This document shows positions 1-7,709 of a stretch of DNA of 64,000 nucleotides, piece after piece (position 1 is the first letter of the stretch; each line of letters opens with the position of its first letter). This stretch comes from Psychroserpens sp041224425. GTDB lineage: Bacteria; Bacteroidota; Bacteroidia; Flavobacteriales; Flavobacteriaceae. The notes beneath the pieces are model-generated. The model saw only the letters and a list, made by a program, of their open reading frames with translations, had not been told where the DNA came from and made no database searches. Both the position numbers and the translations under genes were made by a program. Where the stretch lies: assembly GCF_041224425.1 (NCBI RefSeq), contig NZ_JBGFGL010000071.1, forward strand, positions 186,001 through 250,000. The letters are read 5' to 3'.

Positions 1-1320
1 TTCAAGATTTTTGGTAGTTATCAAGCCATCAGCTAACATATTTAAAATAGCCTTGTCTTGGGCACGACCTCTAAGCATAGCTTGTCTGTAGCCAATATGT
101 TCATTGAAGGTCACCAAGCTGTATTTTGAAGAATAGTCTTTTGGAAACTCTTTTTCTAGAGCCATTTCAATCTTACGCTTCTCCTTAAAAATCGGATTGG
201 CAACATGGTCTCGCATTTCGTAAAAATTATCAATAGCCAAATCGGCAATAGCATCCGTATCTTTCTTTCTTGATTTTTCGTATTCAGCAAAAATACGTTC
301 CCAATCGCCTTCATAGGCATCCAAAAACGTATCGAACTCAACCACATCTTCAAACGAGGCATTCATACCTTGTCCGTAAAACGGAACGATAGCATGAGCC
401 GAATCTCCCATGAGTAGTGTGTTGCCTTTATAATGCCAAGGCGAACATTTTACAGTTCCCAAAGGTGCTGTTGGATTATCAAAGAAGTCATCGACTAGAT
501 TTGGCATCAAGGCTAAGGCATCAGGAAATTCTTTTTTAAAGAAAGCAGTCACCATTTCTGGCGTGGTCAAATTATTAAAGTTGTATGCACCTTGATCATA
601 AGCTAGAAATAAGGTGACCGTAAAACTACCATCCAAATTTGGTAAGGCAATGAGCATGAATTCTCCTCTAGGCCAAATATGCAAGGCATTCTTATAGGTT
701 TTGTATCCACCATCTTCTGTTGGGAGAATCGCTAATTCCTTATAACCATGTGTGAGGTAATCTTGCGAAAAACTAAATAGGAATTTTTTCTCTAGATAGT
801 AACTTTTTCTTAGAGCTGAACCTGCGCCATCGGTTGCAATGATAACATCGGCATCTTCTACAAACTCTTTTTTGGTTTCGTAATCCTTAAATCGTGCTGT
901 AGTTTTTTCAAAGTCAACTGATACACATTTTTTGTTGAAATGAATTTTTACATTGTCATGGGCTTCAGCTTCATCTAAAAGCAAAGCGTTGAGTCCGCCT
1001 CTGGAGATTGAATTGATGTATTCATGGTCGCGACCACTGTAATTGGACAAAAACGTGTTGCCTTCCTCATCGTGGATCATTCTACCATTCATCGGAATAC
1101 AAAGTGCTTTGACTTTATCTTCAATACCAACAAGTTTCATTCCTTTGTTACCACGATCGGAAAATGCCAAGTTGATGGAGCGACCTGCAGAAATATCTGT
1201 TGTTCGTAAATCTGGTCGCATTTCGTAAACAGTTACATTATAACCACGTTGACCTAATCTTAAAGCGAGAAGACTTCCGCAAAGACCAGCGCCAATTATA
1301 AGAATGTTTTGTTGTTTCAT
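1..1320 (-). CDS. kmo: Kynurenine 3-monooxygenase (partial, C-terminus beyond window)
   Basis: FAD-dependent hydroxylase that converts L-kynurenine to 3-hydroxykynurenine with NADPH and O2. I translated the minus strand from the ATG at 1318-1320. The N-terminus has a Rossmann FAD site (IGAGLCGSLLALRLG, about residues 8-22) followed by the KMO-type block GRSINLAFSDRG near residue 50. A second FAD motif, GDSAHAIVPFYGQGMN, sits near residue 305. The frame is open to base 1 with 440 residues read. The family is about 450 residues long, so only a short C-terminal tail should be missing. The start codon directly abuts the kynU stop, so the two genes are co-transcribed with kynU first. Product identity is secure from motifs and from the neighbour. 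Confidence 0.95.
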   Translation of the reverse strand, partial: MKQQNILIIGAGLCGSLLALRLGQRGYNVTVYEMRPDLRTTDISAGRSINLAFSDRGNKGMKLVGIEDKVKALCIPMNGRMIHDEEGNTFLSNYSGRDHEYINSISRGGLNALLLDEAEAHDNVKIHFNKKCVSVDFEKTTARFKDYETKKEFVEDADVIIATDGAGSALRKSYYLEKKFLFSFSQDYLTHGYKELAILPTEDGGYKTYKNALHIWPRGEFMLIALPNLDGSFTVTLFLAYDQGAYNFNNLTTPEMVTAFFKKEFPDALALMPNLVDDFFDNPTAPLGTVKCSPWHYKGNTLLMGDSAHAIVPFYGQGMNASFEDVVEFDTFLDAYEGDWERIFAEYEKSRKKDTDAIADLAIDNFYEMRDHVANPIFKEKRKIEMALEKEFPKDYSSKYSLVTFNEHIGYRQAMLRGRAQDKAILNMLADGLITTKNLE

Positions 1321-2589
1321 TTAGTTTAAAATAGTTTTTAAGCGATTCACAAATTGAAAGACATCCATATAGGAATTATAAAGAGGAACGGGAGCGCATC
1401 TAATCACGTCAGGTTCTCTCCAATCGGTTATGATTCCTGCTTCAAAAAGTTTGGTATGTAAGGATTTGTCTGCATTTTTCACTTGAATGGATAGCTGACA
1501 ACCACGCTGTTCAGGATCTTTTGGTGTAATGATTTTAATATGGTCATTGTTGAGCTCATTCAATAAAAACTCAAAATAGCCTGTCAGTTGCTTTGATTTT
1601 TTGCAAAGGTTGTCAAAGCCAGCAGTTTTAAAAACATCTAAGGATGCTCTTATAGCAGCCATCGAAAGGATAGGCGGATTGCTCAATTGCCAACCTTCAG
1701 CGCCAGGAAGTTGATCAAACTCATCACGCATTTTGAAACGGGTTTCTTTGTTGTGTGACCACCAACCTGTAAAGCGGTTCAAGTCTTTTCGATGGGCATG
1801 ACGTTCATGTACAAAAGCTCCTGAAAGGCTTCCGGGACCAGAATTCAAATATTTATACGTACACCAAACGGCAAAATCAGCTCCAGAATCATGTAGGTTT
1901 AATTGTACATTTCCTGCGCCATGTGCACAGTCGAAACCTACAGTGCAACCATAGGAATGACCTAACTCTGTAATGCGCTTTAAATCGAAAAACTGACCTG
2001 TGTAATAGTTGACGCCACCAATCATAATCAGGGCAATTTCATCTCCTTGTTCTTTGAGTATGGCTTCTAAATCTTCATAGTTGGCAAGTTCTTCGCCATC
2101 ACGAGCTTTCCATAGAATGAGTCCTTCCTTATCATCAAAACCATGATGTCGTAATTGGGATTCTACAGCGTATTTATCACTTGGAAAGGCATCAGCTTCA
2201 ATCAAGATTTTATAGCGCTTTGCTGTAGGTTGATAAAAACTAACCATCATAAAATGAAGGTTGGCTGTTAATGAGTTCATCACCACAACTTCAAGTGGTT
2301 TGGCACCAACAATCTCTGCCATGGTATTGGTTAGAAATTCGTGATAATGTAGCCAAGGATGACGCCCTTCTGTATGCCCTTCAACGCCTAATGTTGCCCA
2401 GTCCTCAAGTTCTTCATCTATATATTCCTTTGTGATTTTAGGTTGCAATCCTAAGGAATTTCCAGTCATATAAATCAATTCATTTCCTTGATTGTCTTTA
2501 GGAATGTGGAACTGTGAACGAAAGTGTTTTAATGGATCATTTTGATCGAGCTGCTGAGCAAAATCAAGACCAGATGTATAGTTAGGCAA
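1321..2589 (-). CDS. kynU: Kynureninase
   Basis: PLP-dependent hydrolase that cleaves kynurenine or 3-hydroxykynurenine to (3-hydroxy)anthranilate and alanine. It has 422 residues, the normal family length. Visible features are the N-terminal FHIPKD...YMTGNSLGLQP block (about 28-50), GFDCAHGAGN with the PLP-contacting Asp near 220, and the Schiff-base Lys near 246 in CTYKYLNSGPGS. The start codon is TTG: no in-frame ATG lies upstream before the -7 box, and the protein aligns from this point with the family N-terminus as I know it. It is the first gene of a kynU-kmo operon. Together they suggest tryptophan breakdown or de novo NAD synthesis, but no dioxygenase, kynurenine formamidase or haaO gene lies in this window. 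Confidence 0.96.
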   Translation of the reverse strand: MPNYTSGLDFAQQLDQNDPLKHFRSQFHIPKDNQGNELIYMTGNSLGLQPKITKEYIDEELEDWATLGVEGHTEGRHPWLHYHEFLTNTMAEIVGAKPLEVVVMNSLTANLHFMMVSFYQPTAKRYKILIEADAFPSDKYAVESQLRHHGFDDKEGLILWKARDGEELANYEDLEAILKEQGDEIALIMIGGVNYYTGQFFDLKRITELGHSYGCTVGFDCAHGAGNVQLNLHDSGADFAVWCTYKYLNSGPGSLSGAFVHERHAHRKDLNRFTGWWSHNKETRFKMRDEFDQLPGAEGWQLSNPPILSMAAIRASLDVFKTAGFDNLCKKSKQLTGYFEFLLNELNNDHIKIITPKDPEQRGCQLSIQVKNADKSLHTKLFEAGIITDWREPDVIRCAPVPLYNSYMDVFQFVNRLKTILN

Positions 2590-2615
2590 GGTTATTTTGT
2601 TTTGATGATACCTAA

Positions 2616-2623
2616 CAAAAATA
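2616..2623 (-). promoter_or_regulatory. -7 promoter box for kynU-kmo
   Basis: The minus strand reads TATTTTTG, a full match to the flavobacterial/Bacteroidota -7 consensus TAnnTTTG, 27 bases upstream of the TTG start of kynU. I see no TTG at the expected -33 spacing, so this is a one-box assignment. Confidence 0.4.
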
Positions 2624-2715
2624 AGAATATTTGATGGAGAATGTGGCAGTATAGACAGTCAAATTTCAGGAAAATACATTTTGAATTTTAGTATCTTTAT
2701 TGAAAACCAAACATT

Positions 2716-3135
2716 ATGGGAAAGACAAAAGAGTATACTAACGATGAAGTGACAATAGTATGGAAACCCGAAATCTGTATTCATTCTGGAATCTGTGTAA
2801 AAGGGTTGGGTGAAGTTTTCAAGCCTAAGGAGAAACCATGGATTAAAATTGATGCAGCATCTACTGAAGCATTGATTAAACAGGTTAAGGCATGTCCATC
2901 AGGAGCCTTGAGTTATTATATGAATGATGAGAACGACAAAACTTCTGAGCTATTGGAAACCAAAGTGGAAGTGCTGGAAAACGGTCCTCTTTTGGTTTAT
3001 GGCACTTTAAAAGTTACTCATAAAGACGGAAAGGAAGAAACAAAAAATAAGACCACTGCCTTTTGTAGGTGTGGTGTTTCGAAAAACAAACCGTATTGTG
3101 ACGGAAGTCATGTTGATGCTGAGTTTTCAGGTTAG
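2716..3135 (+). CDS. Fe-S protein: YjdI-type Fer4_19 domain fused to CDGSH domain
   Basis: A 139-residue cytoplasmic protein with two iron-sulfur modules. Residues about 12-68 match the YjdI/Fer4_19 single-cluster domain, with Cys21, Cys27 and Cys60 in ICIHSGIC and ACPSGAL. Residues about 85-139 hold a mitoNEET-like CDGSH domain whose 3Cys-1His ligands are Cys117, Cys119, Cys128 and His132 in CRCGVSKNKPYCDGSH. CDGSH domains bind a labile 2Fe-2S cluster and act in redox or cluster transfer; the exact role of this fusion is not known to me. It is a single gene between the divergent kynU and a convergent lipoprotein gene, followed by a hairpin at 3149-3180. Confidence 0.9.
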   Translation: MGKTKEYTNDEVTIVWKPEICIHSGICVKGLGEVFKPKEKPWIKIDAASTEALIKQVKACPSGALSYYMNDENDKTSELLETKVEVLENGPLLVYGTLKVTHKDGKEETKNKTTAFCRCGVSKNKPYCDGSHVDAEFSG

Positions 3136-3148
3136 TGACATAATTAAA

Positions 3149-3180
3149 AAGCGTCTCTACATTGGAGTGTAGACACGCTT
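3149..3180. terminator. Bidirectional terminator-like hairpin
   Basis: Arms 3149-3161 and 3168-3180 pair over 13 positions with one mismatch around a 6-base loop. Short A/T-rich stretches flank both sides. It separates the converging Fe-S gene (plus) and lipoprotein gene (minus). Confidence 0.6.
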
Positions 3181-3261
3181 TAAATTTATATAGACGCGCT
3201 TAGCGGAATTGTCTTTATAATATATACGGCATAATTATAATCTTGGATGTTTTCTTCACAG

Positions 3262-3942
3262 TTAATTAACGTTTATATTGGTAAACCGCAAATTGAAATC
3301 ACTTTCCTCCATTTTGTGTTCTTGGGCTAAGCGTAAGCCGCCAAAATTTTTATAGTTTTCAAAGGTTGTGCTCATGGTAGGTTCTTGAGAATTCCCTTGT
3401 CTAAAAACCCATTCTCTAATTATAAAATTGTCGTCATAAAAAATATCATAGGCATCGCCAGGAGTATAACCACCTTCACTGCCATAAGTGAGCGTGATTT
3501 TATTGAGTTCCGATTTTGAAATTGGAGCAGTTTCTGTTTTAGGTTCGGAAATCGTTGTGCCTTCATCCCATACCAACTGAAACGGAATCAATAACCAAAA
3601 TTTATCGTTAATGAATGCTTGGTCTGCGTTTGGAGGGACACTATCCATTTGACTTCTGTTGTATTTGACATACTGTTCGCCAGCCTGCATAATAACGCTG
3701 TCTTTTTTTGGAAACCATGTCCATGCTCTACCATTTCCTTGTTGTCCGTTGCGATCGACTTGAAATGTAAACTCAATGCGATTGACATTGTTCCAATGCT
3801 CAAGACCATGTGCTTTGGCAATCTTTTCTGCAACAGACAGTTGTGTGGTTTGAACAGAAATAGGCTTACGTTCTTTTTTTTCAGAATTACAAGAACTTAC
3901 ACAGATGAATAGTGTAAAAAGGATGGTTAAATGTTTGATCAT
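3262..3942 (-). CDS. Hypothetical lipoprotein
   Basis: A 226-residue predicted lipoprotein of unknown function. The signal peptide (residues 1-17, hydrophobic IKHLTILFTLFICVSS) ends in a lipobox with Cys18. The mature part starts with a basic linker (SEKKERK), so it lacks the acidic export signal of surface lipoproteins and probably stays in the periplasm. It then contains AEKIAKAHGLEHW followed by a beta-rich region. I take it to be one of the flavobacterial lipoproteins with a LolA/LolB-like fold (the DUF6503 type), but this is impression rather than proof. It follows msrA by 2 bases, so the two are co-transcribed. Confidence 0.75.
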   Translation of the reverse strand: MIKHLTILFTLFICVSSCNSEKKERKPISVQTTQLSVAEKIAKAHGLEHWNNVNRIEFTFQVDRNGQQGNGRAWTWFPKKDSVIMQAGEQYVKYNRSQMDSVPPNADQAFINDKFWLLIPFQLVWDEGTTISEPKTETAPISKSELNKITLTYGSEGGYTPGDAYDIFYDDNFIIREWVFRQGNSQEPTMSTTFENYKNFGGLRLAQEHKMEESDFNLRFTNINVN

Positions 3943-3944
3943 GT

Positions 3945-4601
3945 TTAATGGTTTTCTTTAAGGACTTCAGGCATTTTCGCCTTGAAACGATTTAATCTTG
4001 GAATGGATACATTTCTTATGTAGCCGTCATTTGGATGCAATCGCTCATAATTTTGATGGTAATCTTCAGCAACCCAAAATTTTTGAAATGGATACACTTC
4101 AGCAGCAATTTCCGCATTGAGCTTTTTGGCTAAAGCAGCTTTTTTTTGTTCTATGATATTCTTTTGGGCTTCATTTTGATAAAAAATGATGGAACGATAC
4201 TGTGATCCATTATCTGGACCTTGACCATTGACCTGTGTTGGATTTTGAGAAGCGAAATACACGTCCACTAAAGTGGCAAAACTAACGACGTTCGGGTCAT
4301 AAATAACTTCAACAGCTTCAGCATGACCTGTAAGTCCGGTATTGCTTAATTTATAAGTTGGGTTATCTGTATGGCCTCCAGAATAACCACTAATGGCTTC
4401 TTCGACGCCTTTCACACTTTCATAAACAGCTTCGACACACCAAAAGCAGCCACTTGCAAAATAGGCTTTGGCTTTGCCATTCTCCATTGGAACTTCAACG
4501 GGATCAGCATTAATAACTTGTTGTTGGGCTTTGTTGTTTTGTGCCGAATTTTGGCAACTAAAGCAGACGATAATTGCTAAGGTAGTAAGTAATGATTTCA
4601 T
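3945..4601 (-). CDS. msrA: Peptide-methionine (S)-S-oxide reductase, lipoprotein form
   Basis: Repairs oxidised methionine (S-epimer) in proteins. The protein has 218 residues. An N-terminal signal ends in CFSC, so Cys16 is probably lipidated and the enzyme faces the periplasm. The MsrA domain runs from about residue 45, with the catalytic Cys52 in ASGCFWCVEAVYE, then ISGYSGGHTDNPTY, HAEAVEVIYDP and the GSQYRSIIF block. A C-terminal part with AEDYHQNYERLHP completes the family pattern. No MsrB domain is fused. The gene is first in an operon with the lipoprotein at 3262-3942. Confidence 0.96.
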   Translation of the reverse strand: MKSLLTTLAIIVCFSCQNSAQNNKAQQQVINADPVEVPMENGKAKAYFASGCFWCVEAVYESVKGVEEAISGYSGGHTDNPTYKLSNTGLTGHAEAVEVIYDPNVVSFATLVDVYFASQNPTQVNGQGPDNGSQYRSIIFYQNEAQKNIIEQKKAALAKKLNAEIAAEVYPFQKFWVAEDYHQNYERLHPNDGYIRNVSIPRLNRFKAKMPEVLKENH

Positions 4602-4699
4602 AAAGTTTTCTTTTTCAATAGGTCGAGAAAAGATAAGAATACTTAAAAAGAATTTTCTAAAAGTTTTATTAAATATGGACTGAAGCCTAATGAAAACAA

Positions 4700-4729
4700 A
4701 AAAGCCTCTTCAATTTTGAAGAGGCTTTT
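4700..4729 (-). terminator. Rho-independent terminator of the Nif3/zinc-ribbon-like operon
   Basis: Perfect 14-base arms (4700-4713 and 4716-4729) around a two-base gap, with the minus strand continuing into a T-rich tail. It lies 20 bases past the stop of the coiled-coil gene. Confidence 0.85.
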
Positions 4730-4748
4730 ATTAAATGTTGGATGTTAT

Positions 4749-5528
4749 TTATAGTTTTGAAAATAACTTATCCATTTTCTCTTTTTCTTCTTCAGCTAAT
4801 TCTGCATCCACTAAGATTCTTCCACTGTGTTCGTCAGTGATCACTTTTTTGCGAGAAGCAATCTCAACTTGAATTTGTGGTGGAATGGTGAAGAATGAAC
4901 CTCCTGAAGCACCTCTTTCAATAGGCACAACTGCCAAACCATTCTTGACATTATTTCTGATACGCAAATAGGCCTTAACCAAACGCTCGTCTAATTTCTT
5001 TTGGAAATCATCTGACTTTTTCAATAAAGCGTCCTCTTCTTTTTGTGTTTCAGCTAAAATTTCATCTAATTCACCTCTTTTATGCTTTAAATGTGACTGA
5101 CGGTCTTTTAGTTTGTCTTTAGTTTCAGAAATGACTTCTTTCTTTTGTTCAATCTGTACTTTAAATTCCTTGATGTGTTTTTCAGCTAATTGGATTTCCA
5201 ATTCTTGAAACTCAATTTCTTTTGTCAAAGAATTGTACTCTCTGTTATTTCTAACATTTTTTTGCTGCTCAGTATATTTTTTGATCAAAGCTTTAGCTTC
5301 TTCAATAAGGTTTTTCTTCCCTTTAATTTGATCGTCAATAAGCTCTAAACTGGTGTTTAATTTGTCAAGTCTGGTATTTAAACCTTCTACTTCATCTTCT
5401 AAATCTTGAACCTCTAAAGGTAATTCACCTCTAAGATTTCTAATTTCATCTACTCTTGAATCGATTAATTGTAAATCGTATAACGCTCTTAATCTCTCTT
5501 CAACAGACGCTTCAGCTTTTTTTGCCAT
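4749..5528 (-). CDS. Coiled-coil protein with degenerate zinc-ribbon (CdsZ/CT398-like)
   Basis: A 259-residue protein. Residues about 8-190 are a long, highly charged helical hairpin. Residues about 200-240 match the C4 zinc-ribbon domain of the CT398/CdsZ family, but every zinc ligand is replaced. The usual RGACGGC is here RGASGGS (Ser208, Ser211), and the usual CEHCGRIL is here DEHSGRIL (Asp232, Ser235). The fold-determining residues TIPPQ and GRIL are kept, so the domain may fold without metal. It follows the Nif3-like gene by 2 bases, a partnership common in bacteria. Its molecular role is unknown; roles in regulation or assembly have been suggested for relatives. Domain identity is fairly sure, loss of zinc is a direct reading. 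Confidence 0.9.
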   Translation of the reverse strand: MAKKAEASVEERLRALYDLQLIDSRVDEIRNLRGELPLEVQDLEDEVEGLNTRLDKLNTSLELIDDQIKGKKNLIEEAKALIKKYTEQQKNVRNNREYNSLTKEIEFQELEIQLAEKHIKEFKVQIEQKKEVISETKDKLKDRQSHLKHKRGELDEILAETQKEEDALLKKSDDFQKKLDERLVKAYLRIRNNVKNGLAVVPIERGASGGSFFTIPPQIQVEIASRKKVITDEHSGRILVDAELAEEEKEKMDKLFSKL

Positions 5529-5530
5529 AA

Positions 5531-6625
5531 TTATGAATACTTTACCGGATTTGTATTTGTCGTTGATAAAACGACTGCAAAATTAGTAATTTTTTTTGAC
5601 AGATAGTCCACTAAAAAGTTTTTTGTGAATTGCTCGCTTTCATAGTGTCCGATATCCGCTAAAATGATTTGACCTTCAGCCGAAAAAAAATCATGGTATT
5701 TTAAGTCGGAAGTCACAAATATATCTGCTCCTGAAGCCTTTGCAGCGCCAATGGCAAAACTTCCAGAACCTCCTAAAACTGCGATGGTTTTGACTTGGGT
5801 TTTGGTTATTTCTGAATGTCTTATGCATGATACATTCATGGTAGTTTTTAAGAATTTCAGAAAATCGTTGCTGTTTTGTGGTACTTCCAACTCACCAACC
5901 ATTCCCATACCAATGGTTTGATTGTAATTATCAAGAGTAGCGACTTCAAAAGCCACTTCTTCATAAGGATGCGCTTTAAAGAGTGCATTGAGTACTTTAT
6001 TTTCAACATGTGTGTTGAAGGTCACCGAAACCTGAGTTTCTGGTTCACTATGAAGTTTGCCTTTTTCTCCAAGCGTCGGATTGGAGTTTTCGTTTCCTTT
6101 GTAGGTTCCAATCCCTTCAGAATTGAAACTACAGTTGTCATAGTTGCCAATATTTCCTGCTCCAGCTTGAAATAAAGCCTTTCTCAACGTTTCAGTATTT
6201 TCGTTAGGAACATAAGTGGTCAATTTTTTTATGGTTCCCTTCTTTGGAAGTAAAATACGTTTGCTTTTGAGTCCTATGGTATTACAGATGATATCATTTA
6301 CACCGAGTAGCGCATTATCTAAAGCCGTATGGATAGCAAAAATGGCTATGTCATTTTTGATGGCTTTCAAAACGGTTCGTTCCACATAGGTTTTTCCCGT
6401 TAGTTTTTTCAAGCCTTTAAAAATAATAGGATGGAAGCTTACGATGAGGTTGCAATTTTTTTCAATGGCTTCGTCAACAACAGATTCTAAGGTGTCCAAT
6501 GTCACCAAGATACCAGATACATTCGAATTCTTATCGCCAACCAGAAGTCCGACATTGTCAAAATCTTCAGCATATTCCAAAGGCGCTAAAGCTTCTAGGT
6601 GTTTGATAACATCATTTACAATCAT
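5531..6625 (-). CDS. Nif3-like dinuclear metal centre protein (DUF34)
   Basis: A 364-residue member of the Nif3/YbgI/DUF34 family, in the long form with a middle insert between two halves of the metal-binding core. Metal-site blocks are visible: SFHPIIFKGLKKL and FAIHTALDN in the N-terminal half, and TSDLKYHDFF plus LADIGHYESEQF in the C-terminal half. The insert (about residues 130-240) has the PII-like ADNVCHPYEEVAFEV-type element, here AHPYEEVAFEV. I chose the ATG at 6623-6625 because the longer frame would begin with a TTG that lies inside the promoter box. Family function is unsettled; GTP cyclohydrolase-like and metal-insertion roles have been proposed. It is the first gene of a two-gene operon. 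Confidence 0.93.
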   Translation of the reverse strand: MIVNDVIKHLEALAPLEYAEDFDNVGLLVGDKNSNVSGILVTLDTLESVVDEAIEKNCNLIVSFHPIIFKGLKKLTGKTYVERTVLKAIKNDIAIFAIHTALDNALLGVNDIICNTIGLKSKRILLPKKGTIKKLTTYVPNENTETLRKALFQAGAGNIGNYDNCSFNSEGIGTYKGNENSNPTLGEKGKLHSEPETQVSVTFNTHVENKVLNALFKAHPYEEVAFEVATLDNYNQTIGMGMVGELEVPQNSNDFLKFLKTTMNVSCIRHSEITKTQVKTIAVLGGSGSFAIGAAKASGADIFVTSDLKYHDFFSAEGQIILADIGHYESEQFTKNFLVDYLSKKITNFAVVLSTTNTNPVKYS

Positions 6626-6643
6626 AATCGTGAATTTGTTTTC

Positions 6644-6651
6644 CAAATATA
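6644..6651 (-). promoter_or_regulatory. -7 promoter box for the Nif3-like operon
   Basis: The minus strand reads TATATTTG, an exact TAnnTTTG, 18 bases upstream of the chosen ATG. It overlaps the alternative TTG start and argues against it. No well-spaced -33 TTG is visible. Confidence 0.45.
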
Positions 6652-6701
6652 AAATTTTATAGTCACTTGATATGTTTATCTTAGCAATTGATTTGTCATT
6701 T

Positions 6702-7700
6702 ATGAAGCTACTGCGATACGTATTGTTTCCTTTTGTGCCATTGTATTATTTGATAACATGGTTGCGTAATAGATTATATGATTTGGGCTGGAAAACTTCA
6801 GAGTCTTACAATATTCCAGTTATATGTGTTGGAAACTTGAGTGTAGGTGGCACAGGAAAAACACCAACGGTAGAGTATTTGGTTCAGTTATTAAAAACTG
6901 ATTATAAAGTAGCAATCTTAAGTCGTGGTTATAAGCGCAACACAAAGGGATTTGTGATGGCTGATGAAAATGCTTCAGCCTCTTCGATTGGAGATGAACC
7001 TTTTCAGTATTATCGAAAATTTAAAGATGTCACCATCGCTGTTGATGCCAACAGGAGAAATGGCATTGCAAAACTCATCGCTGAAGTAAAACCAGATGTC
7101 ATTATTTTGGATGATGCCTTTCAACATAGAAAAGTAAAGGCAAAATTAAATGTGCTGTTAACAGCTTATGACAATCTGTATTGCAATGACATGGTACTTC
7201 CAACGGGAAATCTTAGAGAACCCAAATCAGGAGCAAAGCGAGCTCATTTAATTATGGTCACAAAATGTCCGGATGCTATAAGTGAAAAGGAAAAAAATCA
7301 AATTATAAAGCAGCTCAGGCCATTGGAGGGCCAAGAGGTATTTTTTAGCTCTATAGCATATTCTGATGTTGTTTTTGGTGTGTCTAAAACAAAAGACATT
7401 GAAGAATTAAAGAAAACGCCATTTACATTGGTCACAGGCATTGCAAATCCAAAACCTTTACTCAGGTATTTAAAGAATTTAGGATTACAGTTTGATCATT
7501 TGCAATTTAAAGACCATCATGAATTTTCAGATTCAGATATCAAAAATCTAAAATCGAAATCTATGATCGTTACGACCGAGAAAGACTATGTGCGTTTAGT
7601 AGGTAACTTTGAAGATGACAGCAAATTATATTATTTGCCTATTCAATTTAAAGTCGATAGGGCAAAGCAATTTGAAGATCAAATCAAATCGTTTTTGTAA
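6702..7700 (+). CDS. lpxK: Tetraacyldisaccharide 4'-kinase
   Basis: Inner-membrane kinase that phosphorylates the 4' position of the lipid A precursor. It has 332 residues from the ATG at 6702; an in-frame upstream ATG at 6672 would add 10 residues but the family usually begins MKLLR. An N-terminal membrane helix (YVLFPFVPLYYLITWL) is followed by the P-loop VGNLSVGGTGKTPTVEY, then AILSRGYKR, the DDAFQHR block with the catalytic-type Asp, and LPTGNLREP. The C-terminal half carries VTGIANP and VTTEKDYVRL. It is divergent from the Nif3-like gene and stands alone, as is common for lpxK in this group. Confidence 0.96.
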   Translation: MKLLRYVLFPFVPLYYLITWLRNRLYDLGWKTSESYNIPVICVGNLSVGGTGKTPTVEYLVQLLKTDYKVAILSRGYKRNTKGFVMADENASASSIGDEPFQYYRKFKDVTIAVDANRRNGIAKLIAEVKPDVIILDDAFQHRKVKAKLNVLLTAYDNLYCNDMVLPTGNLREPKSGAKRAHLIMVTKCPDAISEKEKNQIIKQLRPLEGQEVFFSSIAYSDVVFGVSKTKDIEELKKTPFTLVTGIANPKPLLRYLKNLGLQFDHLQFKDHHEFSDSDIKNLKSKSMIVTTEKDYVRLVGNFEDDSKLYYLPIQFKVDRAKQFEDQIKSFL

Positions 7701-7709
7701 GTGTAAATT

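Noticed and set aside
1024..1228. Two plus-strand frames inside the kmo gene
   Set aside because: The minus-strand kmo reading is continuous with FAD motifs through this region.
6625..6646. Longer start (TTG) for the Nif3-like protein
   Set aside because: The TTG overlaps an exact -7 box, and the family begins near the chosen ATG.
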